A stretch of 64,000 bases of DNA from Conchocele bisecta (lineage: Eukaryota > Mollusca > Bivalvia > Lucinida > Thyasiridae): contig CM055278.1 of the NCBI GenBank assembly GCA_029237695.1, forward strand, positions 68,005,188 to 68,069,187, read 5' to 3'. A program made the translations under genes and the position numbers. Positions 20,801-35,159 of this stretch are shown one piece after another. The notes under the pieces were generated by a model. That model ran no database searches, was not told where the DNA came from, and saw only the letters and a list, made by a program, of their open reading frames with translations. Position 1 is the first letter of the stretch. The number at the start of each line of letters is the position of its first letter.

Positions 20801-23722
20801 AAAACACTGTAGGTATATACATACCACAACACCATCATGTGAAAACGCTGTAGATCTATACATACCACAACACCATCATGTGAAACACTGTAAATATATA
20901 CATACCACAACACCATCATGTGAAAACACTATAGATCCATACATGCCACAACACCATCGTGTGAAAACACTAGATCTATACATGCCACAACACCATCATG
21001 TGAAAACGATGTATATCTATACATACCACGACACCATCATGTGAAAACGATGTATATCTATACATACTACGACACCATCATGTGAAAACGATGTAGATCC
21101 ATACCTACCACAACACCATCATGTTAAAACGCTGTATATCTATACATACAACAACACCATCATGTGAAAACGCTGTATATCTATACATACCATAACACCG
21201 TCATGTGAAAACACTGTATATCCATACATACCACAACACCATCATGCGAAAACACTGTAGATGTATACATACCACAACACCATCATGCGAAAACACTGTA
21301 GATGTATACATACCGGAACACCATCATGTGAAAAGACCGTAGATCTATACATACCACAACACCATCATGTGAAAACACTGTAGATATATACATACCACAA
21401 CACAATCATGTGAAAACGCTGTAGATCTATACATACCACAACACCATCATGGGAAAACACTGTAGATCCATATATACCACAACACCATCATGTGAAATCG
21501 ATGTAGATCCATACATACCACAACATGATCATGTGAAAACATGGTAGATCTATACATACCACAACACCATCATGTGAAAACACTGTTGATCCATACATAC
21601 CATGACACAAGCATGTGAAAACGCTGTTGTTCCATACATACCAGAATACTATCATGTGAAAACGCTGTAGATACAAACATACAACAACACCATCATGTGA
21701 AAACACTGTATATCCATACATACCACAAAACCTTATGTGAAAACGCTGTAGATCTATACATACCACAACACCATAATGTGGAAACACTGTATATCTATAC
21801 ATACCACAACACCATCATGAAAAACACTGTATATCTATACATACCACAACACCATCATGTGAAAACTCTGTAGAACCATACATGTCATAACACCATCATC
21901 TGAAAACACTGTAGATCTATACATACCACAACAGCATCATGTGAAAATACTTTAGATCTATACATACCACAAGACCATCATGTGAAAACACTGTATATTT
22001 ATACATACCGCAACACCATCATGTGGAAACACTGTAGATCTATACTTTGCACATCACCATAATGTGAAAACACTGTAGATCTATACATACCACAACACCA
22101 TCGTGTGAAAAACGATGTAGATCCATAGATACCACAACACCATCATGTGAAAACATAGTAAATCTATAAATACCACAACACCATCATTTGAAAACACTCT
22201 AGATCTATACATACCACAACACCATCATGTGAAATCGATGTATATATATACATACCACGACACCATCATGTGAAAACGATGTAGAACCATACATACCACA
22301 ACACCATCATGTGAAAACAATGTAGATCTATACATACCATAACACCGTCATGTGAAAACACTGTAGATCCATACATACCACAACACCATCATGTGAAAAG
22401 ACTGTAGATCCATACATACCACAACACCATCATGTGAAAACACTGTAGATCCATACATACCACAACACCATCATGTGAAAAGACTGCAGATCTATGCATA
22501 CCATAGCACCATCATGTGAAAACACTGTAGATATATACATACCACAACACCATCATGTGAAAACGCTGTAGATCTATAGATACCACAACACCATCATGTG
22601 AAAACACTGTAGATACATACATACCACAACACCATCATGTGAAAACACTGTAGATCCATACATACCACAACACCATCATGTGAAAAGACTGCAGATCTAT
22701 GCATACCATAGCACCATCATGTGAAAACACTGTAGATATATACATACCACAACACCATCATGTGAAAACGCTGTAGATCTATAGATACCACAACACCATC
22801 ATGTGAAAACACTGTAGATCCATACATACCACAACACCATCATGTGAAAACGCTGTAGATCTATACATACCACAACACTATCATGTTAAAACGCTGTAGA
22901 TATATACATACCAAAACACCATCATGTGAAATTACTGTAGATCCATACATACCACAACACCGTATGTGAAAACGCTGTACAAACAAACATACTACAACAC
23001 CATCATGTGAAAACACTGTATATCCATACATACCACAGCACCTTCATGTGAAAACGCTGTAGATCTATACATACCACAACAGCATCATGTGAAAACGCTG
23101 TAGATCTATACATACCACAACACCATCATGTGAAAACGCTGTAGATCCATACATACCACAACACCATCATGTGAAAACGCTGTAGATCTAAACATACCAT
23201 AACACCATTATGTGAACACATTGTATATCTAAATATACCATAACACCATCATGTGAAAACGCTGTAGATCCGTACATACCACAACACCATCATGTGAAAA
23301 CGCTGTACAAACAAACATACTACAACACCATCATGTGAAAACACTGTATATCCATACATACCACAGTACCTTCATGTGAAAACGCTGAAGATCTATACAT
23401 ACCACAACAGCATCATGTGAAAACACTGTAGATATATACATACCATAACACCATCATGTGAAAACGCTGTAGATCCATACAAACCATAACACCATCATGT
23501 AAAAACACTGTAAATCCATACATACCACAACACCATCATGTGGAAACGCTGTAGATCCATACATACCACAACACCATCATGTGAAAACAATGTAGATCTA
23601 TACATACCACAACACCATCATGTGAAAACGATGAATATCTATACATACCACAACACCATCATGTGAAAACGATGTATATCTATACATACCACAACACCAT
23701 TATGTGAAAACGATGTATATAT
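14817..23722 (+). repeat. SatA 41-bp satellite, block 2
   Basis: About 217 units in the same orientation and phase as block 1. A segment of about 2.7 kb occurs twice in tandem (about 15545-18300 and 18300-21030), recognised by shared unusual variants such as ACCATCATCTTAAAACGATG. Between about 17160 and 19720 the units carry many one-base insertions and deletions (for example a run of nine C at about 17309) that the matching units elsewhere lack. This suggests poor consensus quality. No genes. Confidence 0.97.
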
Positions 23723-25604
23723 GAGCCGCGCCATGCGAAAACCGGGCTTAATGACAAAATTTTCAGTTTTTACTTTTTCGCGTATTTTGAATTGTACATC
23801 TTTTAAAAGCCATATGCCGCCAAAAAGTATTTTTATGACGCGTGGTAAAAACTTATATGACGTTTTAGATCAATGACGTTGAAATTACGACGTTTTTATC
23901 AACGGTGTATACAAGGGGTGTTGATAAAATACCCGGACAAGTCCTATAGATTTGTTATCTTTTATCGCATGTCAACCAAATTTGGATATCTCGTAGCCTT
24001 TCCAAGTGTTTCCCATTAGGCCAAGACAAAGTATGAAAATAATGTTTATTGCAGTTGCTATTAATGTAACGTCATGTTTTGGATTGCGGCCCAAGTAACG
24101 TAATTCCGTATGAATAATTTTCAAATAAGGAAGAGTGTTGGCGTTTCCCTGTTGTTTGCTGCTGTCTGAAATAATTTTGAGGAATAATAGCGACATTATT
24201 TAACATTTCGTATGCGACGACATATTTTAAAGTAGGAAGTAGGCCACTTATAACATTAACTTTGTAACAAAACACGACGTCGGGCAGATTTGGTAGCGTG
24301 ATACCTTATAATTGTCGACGTGTGTCTCTCTTGAGGATCGCATTGCCATCGCCTGATTCAGACATACATTATTATGCAGTCAAGTAATAAGCTGATGATT
24401 TGATTATTTAACATCGTGCGAAAAAGCAAGTTTATGACCATCAACATGATCAAATTTCCAATTAATTTCTAGACTTTTCGAAAACTCCACCGACATCACT
24501 GTGTGTTTTGTGCATTATGTATTGCTTATACACAAACAATGAAGGAGCTGCATTGAAATCACTGATACTGAATCTATTAGAGAGATTGTGATCCATTTAT
24601 TTTGCGAAATTCAATACAAACCCTGGATATATATATGTCATTATATTGTAAGGATTAGGGATTGTGGCCATGTGCCCTCTGTCACTTGTTAACTTACCCC
24701 ACCCATCTTTAAACAACTGCAAACTGTAATTTACTATAACTGATAACATGTTTGGAAATATTTAACCAAGCTTAACCGACACAAGTCCGAACATGTGATT
24801 AGTTGCAGAGGTTACTTGGAGGTTGAAGTTCCCATTATTGTTCTCTGTTTGACATGTGTTAATTTCTGCCACAATGTGGAAAATGACATATTCTGCACCG
24901 CCTAATCCGATATTCATTATCTGTAAAGAATAGTTTAATTGTTGTTACATGTTAGTTAAGACTTTATTAAACTTGTTGAATTGACATTCGCTCTCGTATT
25001 CTATTATCAGCCAATATTTAGTTGATAGTGTACATCCTTGTTGGTGCGGAGCTACCAAACCCGATATCTGGATAATCATCCTGACAAAAAACAGATGCAG
25101 GTCCCTTACAATATAGTTGCGTGTCTACCTCCGTTTATGATAAAATGAGTGGCAATAAATGGCATATCATTCGCTAAGTACTGGATTGAATTGTTCAAAA
25201 GTATCTCAATTTACCAAGATAATAAATGGTAATATTGTTGACACTAGGTTGTTCATACTTAAGATTATTTAGAATTCAAGGTGCAGTGTAAGCGAGGACT
25301 TCGCTGATATGTAGCCAGTTAAATTATGCGTTCACCATTTTGAATTCATAAGAATAACCGACGAAACAGAGTCAAAGAACGACAGTTAGGCGACAATGCA
25401 CAGCGCCTGAAGCATTTCTAAGTCATTGATGCTGCGAGGAACTCGTGCAAGTATCCTTGCTATAATATTTTGTCACGACACCATGGCCATAACGTCAAAC
25501 ATGTATTCACGTTCAGTGACGTCACAAGTACGTCGGTTTTTCCGACGTCGTTTACCGCTTTTCATGACGTTGTCATTAAGCCCGGTTTTCGTATGGCGCG
25601 GCCC
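23723..25604. mobile_element. TIR transposon T2 (1.9 kb), inserted in SatA
   Basis: Its termini, GAGCCGCGCCATGCGAAAAC and GGGCCGCGCCATACGAAAAC (right end read inward), extend to GGGCTTAATGACAA, giving about 36 bp of inverted repeat. The family is shared with T1. SatA continues on both sides. The flanks are (AT)n, so the target duplication is ambiguous. The interior is AT-rich with no ORF above about 85 codons, so it is probably non-autonomous. Confidence 0.88.
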
Positions 25605-28600
25605 ATATATACATACCACAACACCATCATCTGAAAACGTTGTAGTTCCATACATACCACTATACAATCATGTGAAAACGCTGTAGATCCATACATACCA
25701 CAACACCATCATGTTAAAACGCTATAGATATATACATACCACAACACCATCATGTGAAAACACTGTAGATCTATACATACCACAACACCATTATGTGAAA
25801 ACACTGTAGATCCACACATACCACAACACCATCATGTTAGAACGATGTCGATATATACATGCCATAACACCATCATGTGAAAACACTGTAGATCTATACA
25901 TACCACAAAACCATCTTGTGAAAACACAGTAGATCTATACATACCACAACACCATCATGTGAAAATGCTGTAGATCCATACATACCATAACACCATCATG
26001 TGAAAACACTGTAGATCTAAACATACCACAACACCATCATGTGAAAACGCTGTAGATCTAAACATACCATAACACCATCATGTGAAAACACCGTAGATAT
26101 ATACATACCATAACACCATCATGTGAAAGCGCTGTATATCTATACATACCACAAAACCATCATTTGAAAACACTGTAGATATATACATACAATAACACCA
26201 TCATGTGAAAGCGATGTAGATATATACATACCAAAATACCATCATGTGAAAACGCAGTAGATCAATACATACCATAACACCATCGTGTGAAAACTATGTA
26301 GATCCATACATACCACAACACCATTATGTGAAAACACTGTAGATCCATACATACCACAACACCATCATGTTAGAACGAAGAGATCTATACATGCCATCAC
26401 ATCATCATGTGAAAGCACTGTAGATCTATACATACCACAACACCATCATGTGAAAATACAGTAGATCTAAACATACCACAACACCATCATGTGAAAAAGC
26501 TGTAGATCTAAACATACCATAACACCATCATGTGAAAACACCGTAGATCTATACATACCATAACGCCATCATGTGAAAACGCTGTATATCTATACATACC
26601 ACAACACCATTATGTGAAAACACTGTAGATCTATACATACCACAACACCATCATGTGAAAACGCTGTAGATCCATACATACCACAACACCATCATGTGAA
26701 AACACTGTAGATCCATACATACCACAACACCATCATGTGAAAACACTGTAGATCCATACATACCACAACACCATCATGTGAAAACACTGTAGATCCATAC
26801 ATACCACAACACCATTATGTGAAAATACTGTAGATCCATACATACCACAACACCATCATGTTAGAACAATGTAGATCTATACATACCATAACACCATCAT
26901 GTGAAAACACCGTAGATATATACATACCATAACACCATCATGTGAAAGCGCTGTATATCTATACATACCACAAAACCATCATGTGAAAACACTGTAGATA
27001 TATACATACAATAACACCATCATGTGAAAGCGATGTAGATATATACATACCAAAATACCATCATGTGAAAACGCAGTAGATCAATACATACCATAACACC
27101 ATCGTGTGAAAACTATGTAGATCCATACATACCACAACAGCATTATGTGAAAACACTGTAGATCCATACATACCACAACACCATCATGTTGGAACGAAGA
27201 GATCTATACATGCCATAACATCATCATGTGAAAGCACTGTAGATCTATACATACCACAACACCATCATGTGAAAATACAGTAGATCTAAACATACCACAA
27301 CACCATCATGTGAAAAAGCTGTGGATCTAAACATACCATAACACCATCATGTGAAAACACCGTAGATCTATACATACCCTAACGCCATCATGTGAAAACG
27401 CTGTATATCTATACATACCACAACACCATTATGTGAAAACACTGTAGATCTATACATACCACAACACCATCATGTGAAAACGCTGTAGATCCATACATAC
27501 CACAACACCATCATGTGAAAACACTGTAGATCCATACATACCACAACACCATCATATGAAAACACTGTAGATCCATACATACCACAACACCATTATGTGA
27601 AAACGCTGTAGATCCATACATACCACAACACCATCATGTGAAAACACTGTAGATCCATACATACCACAACACCATCATATGAAAACACTGTAGATCCATA
27701 CATACCACAACACCATTATGTGAAAATACTGTAGATCCATACATACCACAACACCATCATGTTAGAACAATGTAGATCTATACATGCCATAACATCATCA
27801 TGTGAAAGCACTGTAGATCTATACATACCACAACACCATCATGTGAAAATGCTGTAGATCCATACATACCATAACACCATCATGTGAAAACAATGTAGAT
27901 CTAAACATACCACAACACCATAATGTGAAAACGCTGTAGATCTAAACATACCATAAACACCATCATGTGAAAACACCGTAGATTTATACATACAATAACA
28001 CCATCATGTGAAAACGATGTATATCTATACATACCACAACACCATTATTTGAAAACAATGTAGATCCATACATACCACAACACCATCATGTGAAAACACT
28101 GTAGATATATATATATCACCAACACTATCATGTGAAAACACTGTAGATCTATACATACCATAACACCATCATGTGAAAACACTGTAGATGTATGCATACC
28201 AGAACACCATCATGTGACAACACTGTATATACCACTGTATATACCATAACACCATCGTGTGAAATCAATGTAGATCTATACATACCACAACACCATCATG
28301 TGAAAACGCTGTAGATCCATACATACCACAACACCATCATGTTAGAACAATGTAGATCTATACATACCATAACACCATCATGTGAAAACACCGTATATAT
28401 ATACATACCATAACACCATCATGTGAAAGCGCTGTATATCTATACATACCACAAAACCATCATGTGAAAACACTGTAGATATATACATACAATAACACCA
28501 TCATGTGAAAGCGATGTAGATATATACATACCAAAATACCATCATGTGAAAACGCAGTAGATCAATACATACCATAACACCATCGTGTGAAAACTATGTA

Positions 28601-29811
28601 GATCCATACATACCACAACACCATTATGTGAAAACACTGTAGATCCATACATACCACAACACCATCATGTTAGAACGAAGAGATCTATACATGCCATAAC
28701 ATCATCATGTGAAAGCACTGTAGATCTATACATACCACAACACCATCAGTGAAAATACAGTAGATCTAAACATACCACAACACCATCATGTGAAAAAGCT
28801 GTAGATCTAAAACATACCATAACACCATCATGTGAAAACACCGTAGATCTATACATACCATAACGCCATCATGTGAAAACGCTGTATATCTATACATACT
28901 ACAACACCATTATGTGAAAACACTGTAGATCTATACATACCACAACACCATCATGTGAAAACGCTGTAGATCCATACATACCACAACACCATCATGTGAA
29001 AACACTGTAGATCCATACATACATGTACCACAACACCATCATGTGAAAACACTGTAGATCCATACATACCACAACACCATCATATGAAAACACTGTAGAT
29101 CCATACATACCACAACACCATTATGTGAAAATACTGTAGATCCATACATACCACAACACCATCATGTTAGAACAATGTAGATCTATACATGCCATAACAT
29201 CATCATGTGAAAGCACTGTAGATCTATATATACCACAACACCATCATGTGAAAATGCTGTAGATCCATACATACCATAACACCATCATGTGAAAACAATG
29301 TAGATCTAAACATACCACAACACCATAATGTGAAAACGCTGTAGATCTAAACATACCATAACACCATCATGTGAAAACACCGTAGATTTATACATACAAT
29401 AACACCATCATGTGAAAACGATGTATATCTATACATACCACAACACCATTATTTGAAAACAATGTGGATCCATACATACCACAACACCATCATGTGAAAA
29501 CACTGTAGATATATATATATACCACAACACTATCATGTGAAAACACTGTAGATCTATACATACCATAACACCATCATGTGAAAACACTGTAGATGTATGC
29601 ATACAAGAACACCATCATGTGACAACACTGTATATACCACTGTATATACCATAACACCATCGTGTGAAATCAATGTAGATCTATACATACCACAACACCA
29701 TCATGTGAAAACGCTGTAGATCCATACATACCACAACACCATCATGTGAAAACGCTGTAGATATATACATACCACAACACCATCATGTGAAAACGCTGTA
29801 GATTTATACAT
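25605..29811 (+). repeat. SatA 41-bp satellite, block 3
   Basis: About 103 units. Variant units recur in larger blocks. The series containing GAAAGCGCTGTATATC then AAAGCGATGTAGATATA appears near 26120, 26940 and 28420, and a TTAGAACGAAGAGATC-type variant follows each time. Longer segments were therefore duplicated within the array. The array ends in TAGATACATATAAATAG. Confidence 0.97.
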
Positions 29812-31505
29812 AGATACATATAAATAGTTTTTATAGCTTAGATAATCTCAGCTGTACGGATGATTTTTACTATTTCATATGTCTTTTTTTTGTAGCATCT
29901 GTATCTTTATAGCTGAGACAAGGCCATTATAAAATATGGTCATAATAACAGCCCGTTCTGTCCTCGCGTGTTGCGAATAAAACATGAATAAAAGGATAAT
30001 CCGTCAATGTATGTATGTTTATATGTTTATTATTGTGCTTTTTTTTTAACATAACTGCGAATTATTACACTCTTGAAAATTATTTGCACGGGTTTCGCTG
30101 TGAGAGAAAACCCGGAATCAACACCTTACAAATAATATACCGTGAAGAGAACACTCGTAATTGCGCGCCTGTTTTCTTGGAAACCACGAGCTACCATGCA
30201 AAATGTTTAATTTTTATTACAGTCAAAATAAAGTTATTTGAAAATTTGGAAAGGGTCTGGACTAATCCACAGGTTGAAGTAACGGACCGAGGTCTATAAA
30301 TACATTAAATATGCCTAAAAGCATCTATAAATAAAGAAACAAAATAAGCAAAACAAATTGTTTGTACTCCCTCCATATACTCCATCTATTGAAGGTTAAG
30401 AAGTTTTTAATAGGCCGAACCCGGGCGGCCTCGGCTCGAGACAACGGACTCTCACGAAACGTCAACCGAGTTATATCAGTTATTGTCGCCTATTGCAGAA
30501 GATGGGACAATGTTAGTATTCCGCAACGATATATTCCCCGATGCGCTATGTCCACGCGTTTTCGAGCTATCGATTGTTTTGTTTTAAACACATTTCCGAG
30601 GCCGATACTGCTATATAAAGGAGTAAACATCGTGTTCTAAATACACTTTTACGTCGTCCCGGCCCGTAAAGAAACATTCTTCATAGAGAAAACATTGTTT
30701 CCAATCGAAAATTTCTACATCATGTTTCGCTGTATGCAGTACGTGGCCTTGTATTCGCATTTGATTTTTATCGTTTATTTAATTTGTTCGTGCCCTTTTT
30801 TCCAGTAACTGTTTCGGATGTCTCACCAAAAATTAACTGTACCAGCCCCATTGCGTCATAATCACATAGTCTCAATCCTTGTAAATGTATCCCCAACTGC
30901 ATTCTTTCTACAAAAGTCATGTTCAATATTGGTGATAACACACGATTTATTTCAGCCAAAATTAAGTATCCTGTTTTCAACATATTTGCATTCATATGTA
31001 TTGTCCGCCATATGTTGTTGTTGTTGATAATACAAATTATTCTATACTTGCATGCACTCATGTACCACTGTGTGGCCTGAGAATATTACAAATAAAGGCT
31101 TTGTTCTATTCTGTTCGGTCATCTGCTTAATTTCATTAAATACGTTTAAAACCATTACAATAATTTTCACGCATGTACTCTGAAAGTTTTGTCAACTTTT
31201 GACGCAATTTACGGAATATATTGTAAATTTTGTAAACGTATTTCAGGAAATTACGCAGATGTCCTAAGGTACAAAATCCCATGGCGTGTCTCATATAAGT
31301 ATGTCTTCTACAGAAACCGGACGATGTCGGTCCAATACATATACAGCACCCGTATGCCACCGACAGTCAGATACTGGGCGATTGTTTTGGTGCAAAATTG
31401 GCGACATATACATGGAATAAGAATGGAAATATCTACTACCAACATTTCCTTACAGATGTCACAGACAAGAGCCCAGCGGATGATATGAAAATACAGTAAG
31501 TAGTA
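29812..31505. other. Intronic sequence, no gene seen
   Basis: AT-rich, with several 70-100 codon ORFs but none resembling a protein. A loose inverted repeat lies at 31120-31275 (arms containing CATTAAATACGTTTA and its partner). Related sequence recurs at 33640-33790 and, inverted, at 50035-50165, so it is another dispersed repeat. Confidence 0.5.
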
Positions 31506-31720
31506 CAGTGAAATCTCACTAAACCGGACACCCTGGGAGGTCCCCAGGGTGTCCGGCTTAGAAAGGTGTCACTGTAAATCAGGCATTTGATCAGTCTGAG
31601 CCATAGTTGTGTGCTATGCGATCACGGACAGACATTATCACTCGAGATAAATGAAGAAGCTCATCAAAAATAAGATCACATATGTATGTTCTAAGTGTTC
31701 GGTTTAGAGGGGTTCCAATG
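31506..31720. mobile_element. TA-flanked MITE (pogo/Tc1-mariner-like termini), short copy
   Basis: Left end CAGTGAAATCTCACTAAACC and right end (complement) CATTGGAACCCCTCTAAACC, flanked by TA on both sides. An inner inverted pair (GGACACCCTGGGAGG with CCCAGGGTGTCCGG) strengthens the left end. No coding sequence. A longer relative is at 37619-38535. Confidence 0.75.
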
Positions 31721-32086
31721 TATATGTTTGACCGCGGCTGCACACAGGTCCTTGGAGAACGGTTAATATTTCGGTGTTTTATGGGTTATTTCGGTATATC
31801 TGGTGGTTTGGGTGCATTGTTAACAACATACAATTTACGCCACCTCCCGCTAGTTACACGTATACGTATGGTAATTGTTACTTTGTGGGTATTTTGACAG
31901 TATAAAAGGGCCCGAAAGTTAATAACGGTGAATGTGTACTACATAATTGACGATTTCTGTTCTGTGTAATGATTGGGCATTAGTAGTTGCACAAAACTAT
32001 GTAAATTACCTAAAACCAACGAAATTCACCAAAATCTACCCAAACTCCACAAAAATGCACATATGACACCAACAAACTGACCATTA

Positions 32087-32306
32087 GGGGGCCGTTTCAC
32101 TAAACTTCGTACGACTAAAATGTTCGTAAGTGCAAACTTATTATAGTCTGTAAAATTCACATTAGCAATTTTTTCGTGTGAACAATTATTGGATTTGCAT
32201 TTATTGAGCATAATGCAAATCCATCAATTGAAATTTCGATCCTACATTTGCACTTGGGTTAGGAACATTTTAATCGTAGGAAGCTTACCGTAGTGAAACG
32301 GGCCCC
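32087..32306. mobile_element. Fold-back MITE with GGGGCCGTTTCACTA termini
   Basis: Left arm from 32087 contains GGCCGTTTCACTAAACTTCG and AAAATGTTC. The right arm is its complement, ending GTGAAACGGGCCCC at 32306. About 220 bp, no ORF, intronic. Confidence 0.75.
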
Positions 32307-32400
32307 TGTTCAAACACATGTGGTGCTGCTCTCCAAGCCAGCGTAAAATTTTCACACGAAATACGTGCCGGATTCCTGAATTCGTGAATGTAGAAATCAG

Positions 32401-32796
32401 CGCTCCAGATAAGGAATTAGTAATTGAGTATTGTTACTTCATCATTTCTGAAGCAATTGGGTATTTCAAAAGTTTAATTGGGTAAAATAAAATCACACTA
32501 CTGTTTACAAATCAACAGACCGCAATTATTGAATAGTTTGCTTCGAAATGAAAACATATCTTGGCATTTCATTAGAATTGTCTCCTTGGAGACAATTCTA
32601 ATGAAATACCAAGATGTGTTTTCATGGAAAATAAGAAAAATATGCTATATTTGTGGTCTGTTTATAGTTTTCTACAGTATGATAAAGGTACCACAAAATT
32701 TGTATTGCTTTTTGATAGTCGCTACTTCTGATTTCAATTGGAATTTTGGAAATTTTAATTGGGTATTTAAGCAAATACGCAGCTTATCTGGAGCCC
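32401..32796. mobile_element. Dispersed MITE with CTCCAGATAAG termini
   Basis: It begins CGCTCCAGATAAGGAATTAG and ends AGCTTATCTGGAG. The body recurs at 42590-42955 and 46670-47030. This copy alone has a perfect-looking 27-bp-arm palindrome at about 32560-32614. The 100-170 codon ORFs across it repeat in each copy, but their frames are not consistent and resemble no protein. Confidence 0.65.
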
Positions 32797-33299
32797 TGGA
32801 AATCAATACATTATTCATTGGAATGATTTTGTGCACCCCTTTCCAAACTCGGTCCACAATTCGTGAGTGGCAGGTGGGAGCATGCGATGGTGGTATTTTA
32901 ACGATCGGGGTTTATCCTTACCGGATCCCCGACCGCAGACATTGTTTGGCCCACACGTACGTCGTTGGCATTCTTGTATGTGACAGTTGAATCTGGTTAT
33001 ACCCGTTATGTGAGTATTACGAGTATTCGTAATCCTATTACTTTTAGGGGAATGTGCAAAGAACCTGCATGTTACGATAACACCACGGATGAATCGTGCA
33101 GATACATGTTGTTCAGATACATCACCGTCGATCATTACATGTACATGTAGTTGCTTAATCTGGTTTCAGGGAACAGAACGTTGGCCCCAGCACATCTGTC
33201 TTTTCTTTGTAGAATTTCGATTAAAATTACAGGTCAATATATCCGTTATAGTCGACGAACACGACTACCTGAATGTACACGTTGCAGTTAATTTAGTAA

Positions 33300-33480
33300 C
33301 GTTTTATTACATAAATTTGTTCCCATATATAGTCGTGGTGTGTATGGGCAAAGGAGTCGGACGCTCTACCGTATGTTCAGAACTGTCAGCAATTTTATCA
33401 AAGTGCTGAAAGTACTGAACACACGGTAGAGATTCCGACTCATTTGGTATGGGAATCCGTTGTAACAAAATATCTTTATA
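33300..33480. repeat. Intronic inverted repeat
   Basis: Arms containing GGAGTCGGACGCTCTACCGT and ACGGTAGAGATTCCGACTC flank an AT-rich loop. Flanking words (TTCCCATATA and TATGGGAATCC) extend the pairing. It is probably a small fold-back element. Confidence 0.5.
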
Positions 33481-34122
33481 GCAAGATGGAGTTTGTACCA
33501 CATTTTACATTGGCCAAACGTTTCTCTCATTTTGGGCCATCGCCGTTATGTTTTATATGCCACCAGCCATGCCATGAAAGATGGTGTGCGATTTTTTTAT
33601 TGCAACATATTTACAGAAACTGTGATAGTTTATAATGTACGAACCGTTCATAGCAAATGCGGAATTCAATTCTGCACTTGCTGTGAACATTTCGCCAACT
33701 TTCGATGCAATGTCATTTACGGAAAATATCGTAAATTCTGTAAAAAAAATTCATGAGATATCACGCATCTTCTTAAATGTCGGTACACAATCACATGGCT
33801 TGTCTCATATAGTCGTTCGTGACAGCGGATGTGATGCACATCTTAATATTTATACGGAATAAAAAGACTGTTCATTCTTATATATTGCTATAATTTAACA
33901 CATTCCTTTCGGAATACACCTTTACGGGTATAAAATTTATTAAGTATGTTATTTTCATTGTTGTTGTTTCTGAATGAAAGTATACGTTGTGACCATTCAT
34001 TTGAACCGTCTTGACGAGACGGTTCAAATGGTGGTCGTGGCATATACTACTGAGCGCATAGATGGATAATATTTAGGATTTTCCACAAACATAATGGCGT
34101 ATCCTCTGACAGTATGAAAAGG

Positions 34123-34950
34123 GTCAAAGGTACATACCCACTCAGTAGGCACAAACTGTTATTAATATCAGATACATTTTCTGGCAAAATAAACATTCAT
34201 TCACCATTATCCCACGTATTGATTGGCATTATTATACATTTGATATGGGACGTAAATTTCCACACTGATATCAGTGTTTCCTTAAAATGTGAACGGACAT
34301 TATTATTTATTTTTTGATATGCAATGATTATATTTTATAATCAGTCGAAAATATTATTTTTTTCAGGTGACGCTTTTAATTAGTATAAATAATTAACAAA
34401 CAGCATGCCTCAGTTGCATATGAAAATAGCCTGATACCACCGCGAGGCACTTATCAGTAAAATAAATATTACTAAATGATATGTATACAGAGTTCCCAGA
34501 TTACTAATGTGACATGGAGTAGTCTCCCTTGTCCGCCATCTTTGTGGGCAAAACTAAATGTAACAAACAGGAGAAATTTTGATATTGATTAAACATAAAT
34601 ACGTCGATATGAATTTTAGTGCTTAAACAAATATATTTTGTTCAAACAAAGCATATATGGAAAGACAACTGTTTTTTGTTGCGTGCAAAATTTAATAATT
34701 CCGAAAATGGGATTATTTTCACTATTTGTCTATAGGGCCTAATGGAATATTGCCCTTCAAAATGGCCGACTGTGTTTACCTGTATCTAACCAAGGGAAGT
34801 AACTTTTACTGATGTGGGAACTGCACTCGTAATTTTAGACCCGTTGGAATAGTGACACAATTACACACTTATTTAATTCCTATAAAAACAGCTTACGTGC
34901 CTACTGAGTCAGAGTGGGCATGTAGCTTTCATATTATAGAAACACAAATT
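34123..34950. mobile_element. TTAA-type MITE, copy B, with a nested insertion
   Basis: Left terminus AAAGGTACATACCCACTCAG and a degenerate right terminus GAGTGGGCATGTAGCTTT. The copy is interrupted at about 34484-34824 by a 340-bp segment bounded by AGAGTTCCCA and TGGGAACTG, probably another MITE. Outside it the body matches the copies at 38668 and 45159. Confidence 0.7.
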
Positions 34951-35159
34951 GCAGTGTGAATATACATGTATGCGTAAAGTTGGCAGGGTTTCATGAAACC
35001 GACATTAGTTGTGTTGGTGAAGAGCTGGAATACGCGCAGTGGATTGATTGGTAAATTTAATGGTGTTTAACGGCCTGTCAACAGCTAATGTCATTTTAGG
35101 CTTGGCGAATGGGGTCGAAGCCCATATTTCACTATTTATGTACTCAGAACTAATGTCTG

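Noticed and set aside
30362..30640. 92-codon ORF in the large intron
   Set aside because: No motif, no splice sites and ordinary intron composition around it.
32478..32990. 170-codon ORF as a host exon
   Set aside because: Most of it lies in a dispersed MITE found twice more in the window, without splice sites or a protein family.
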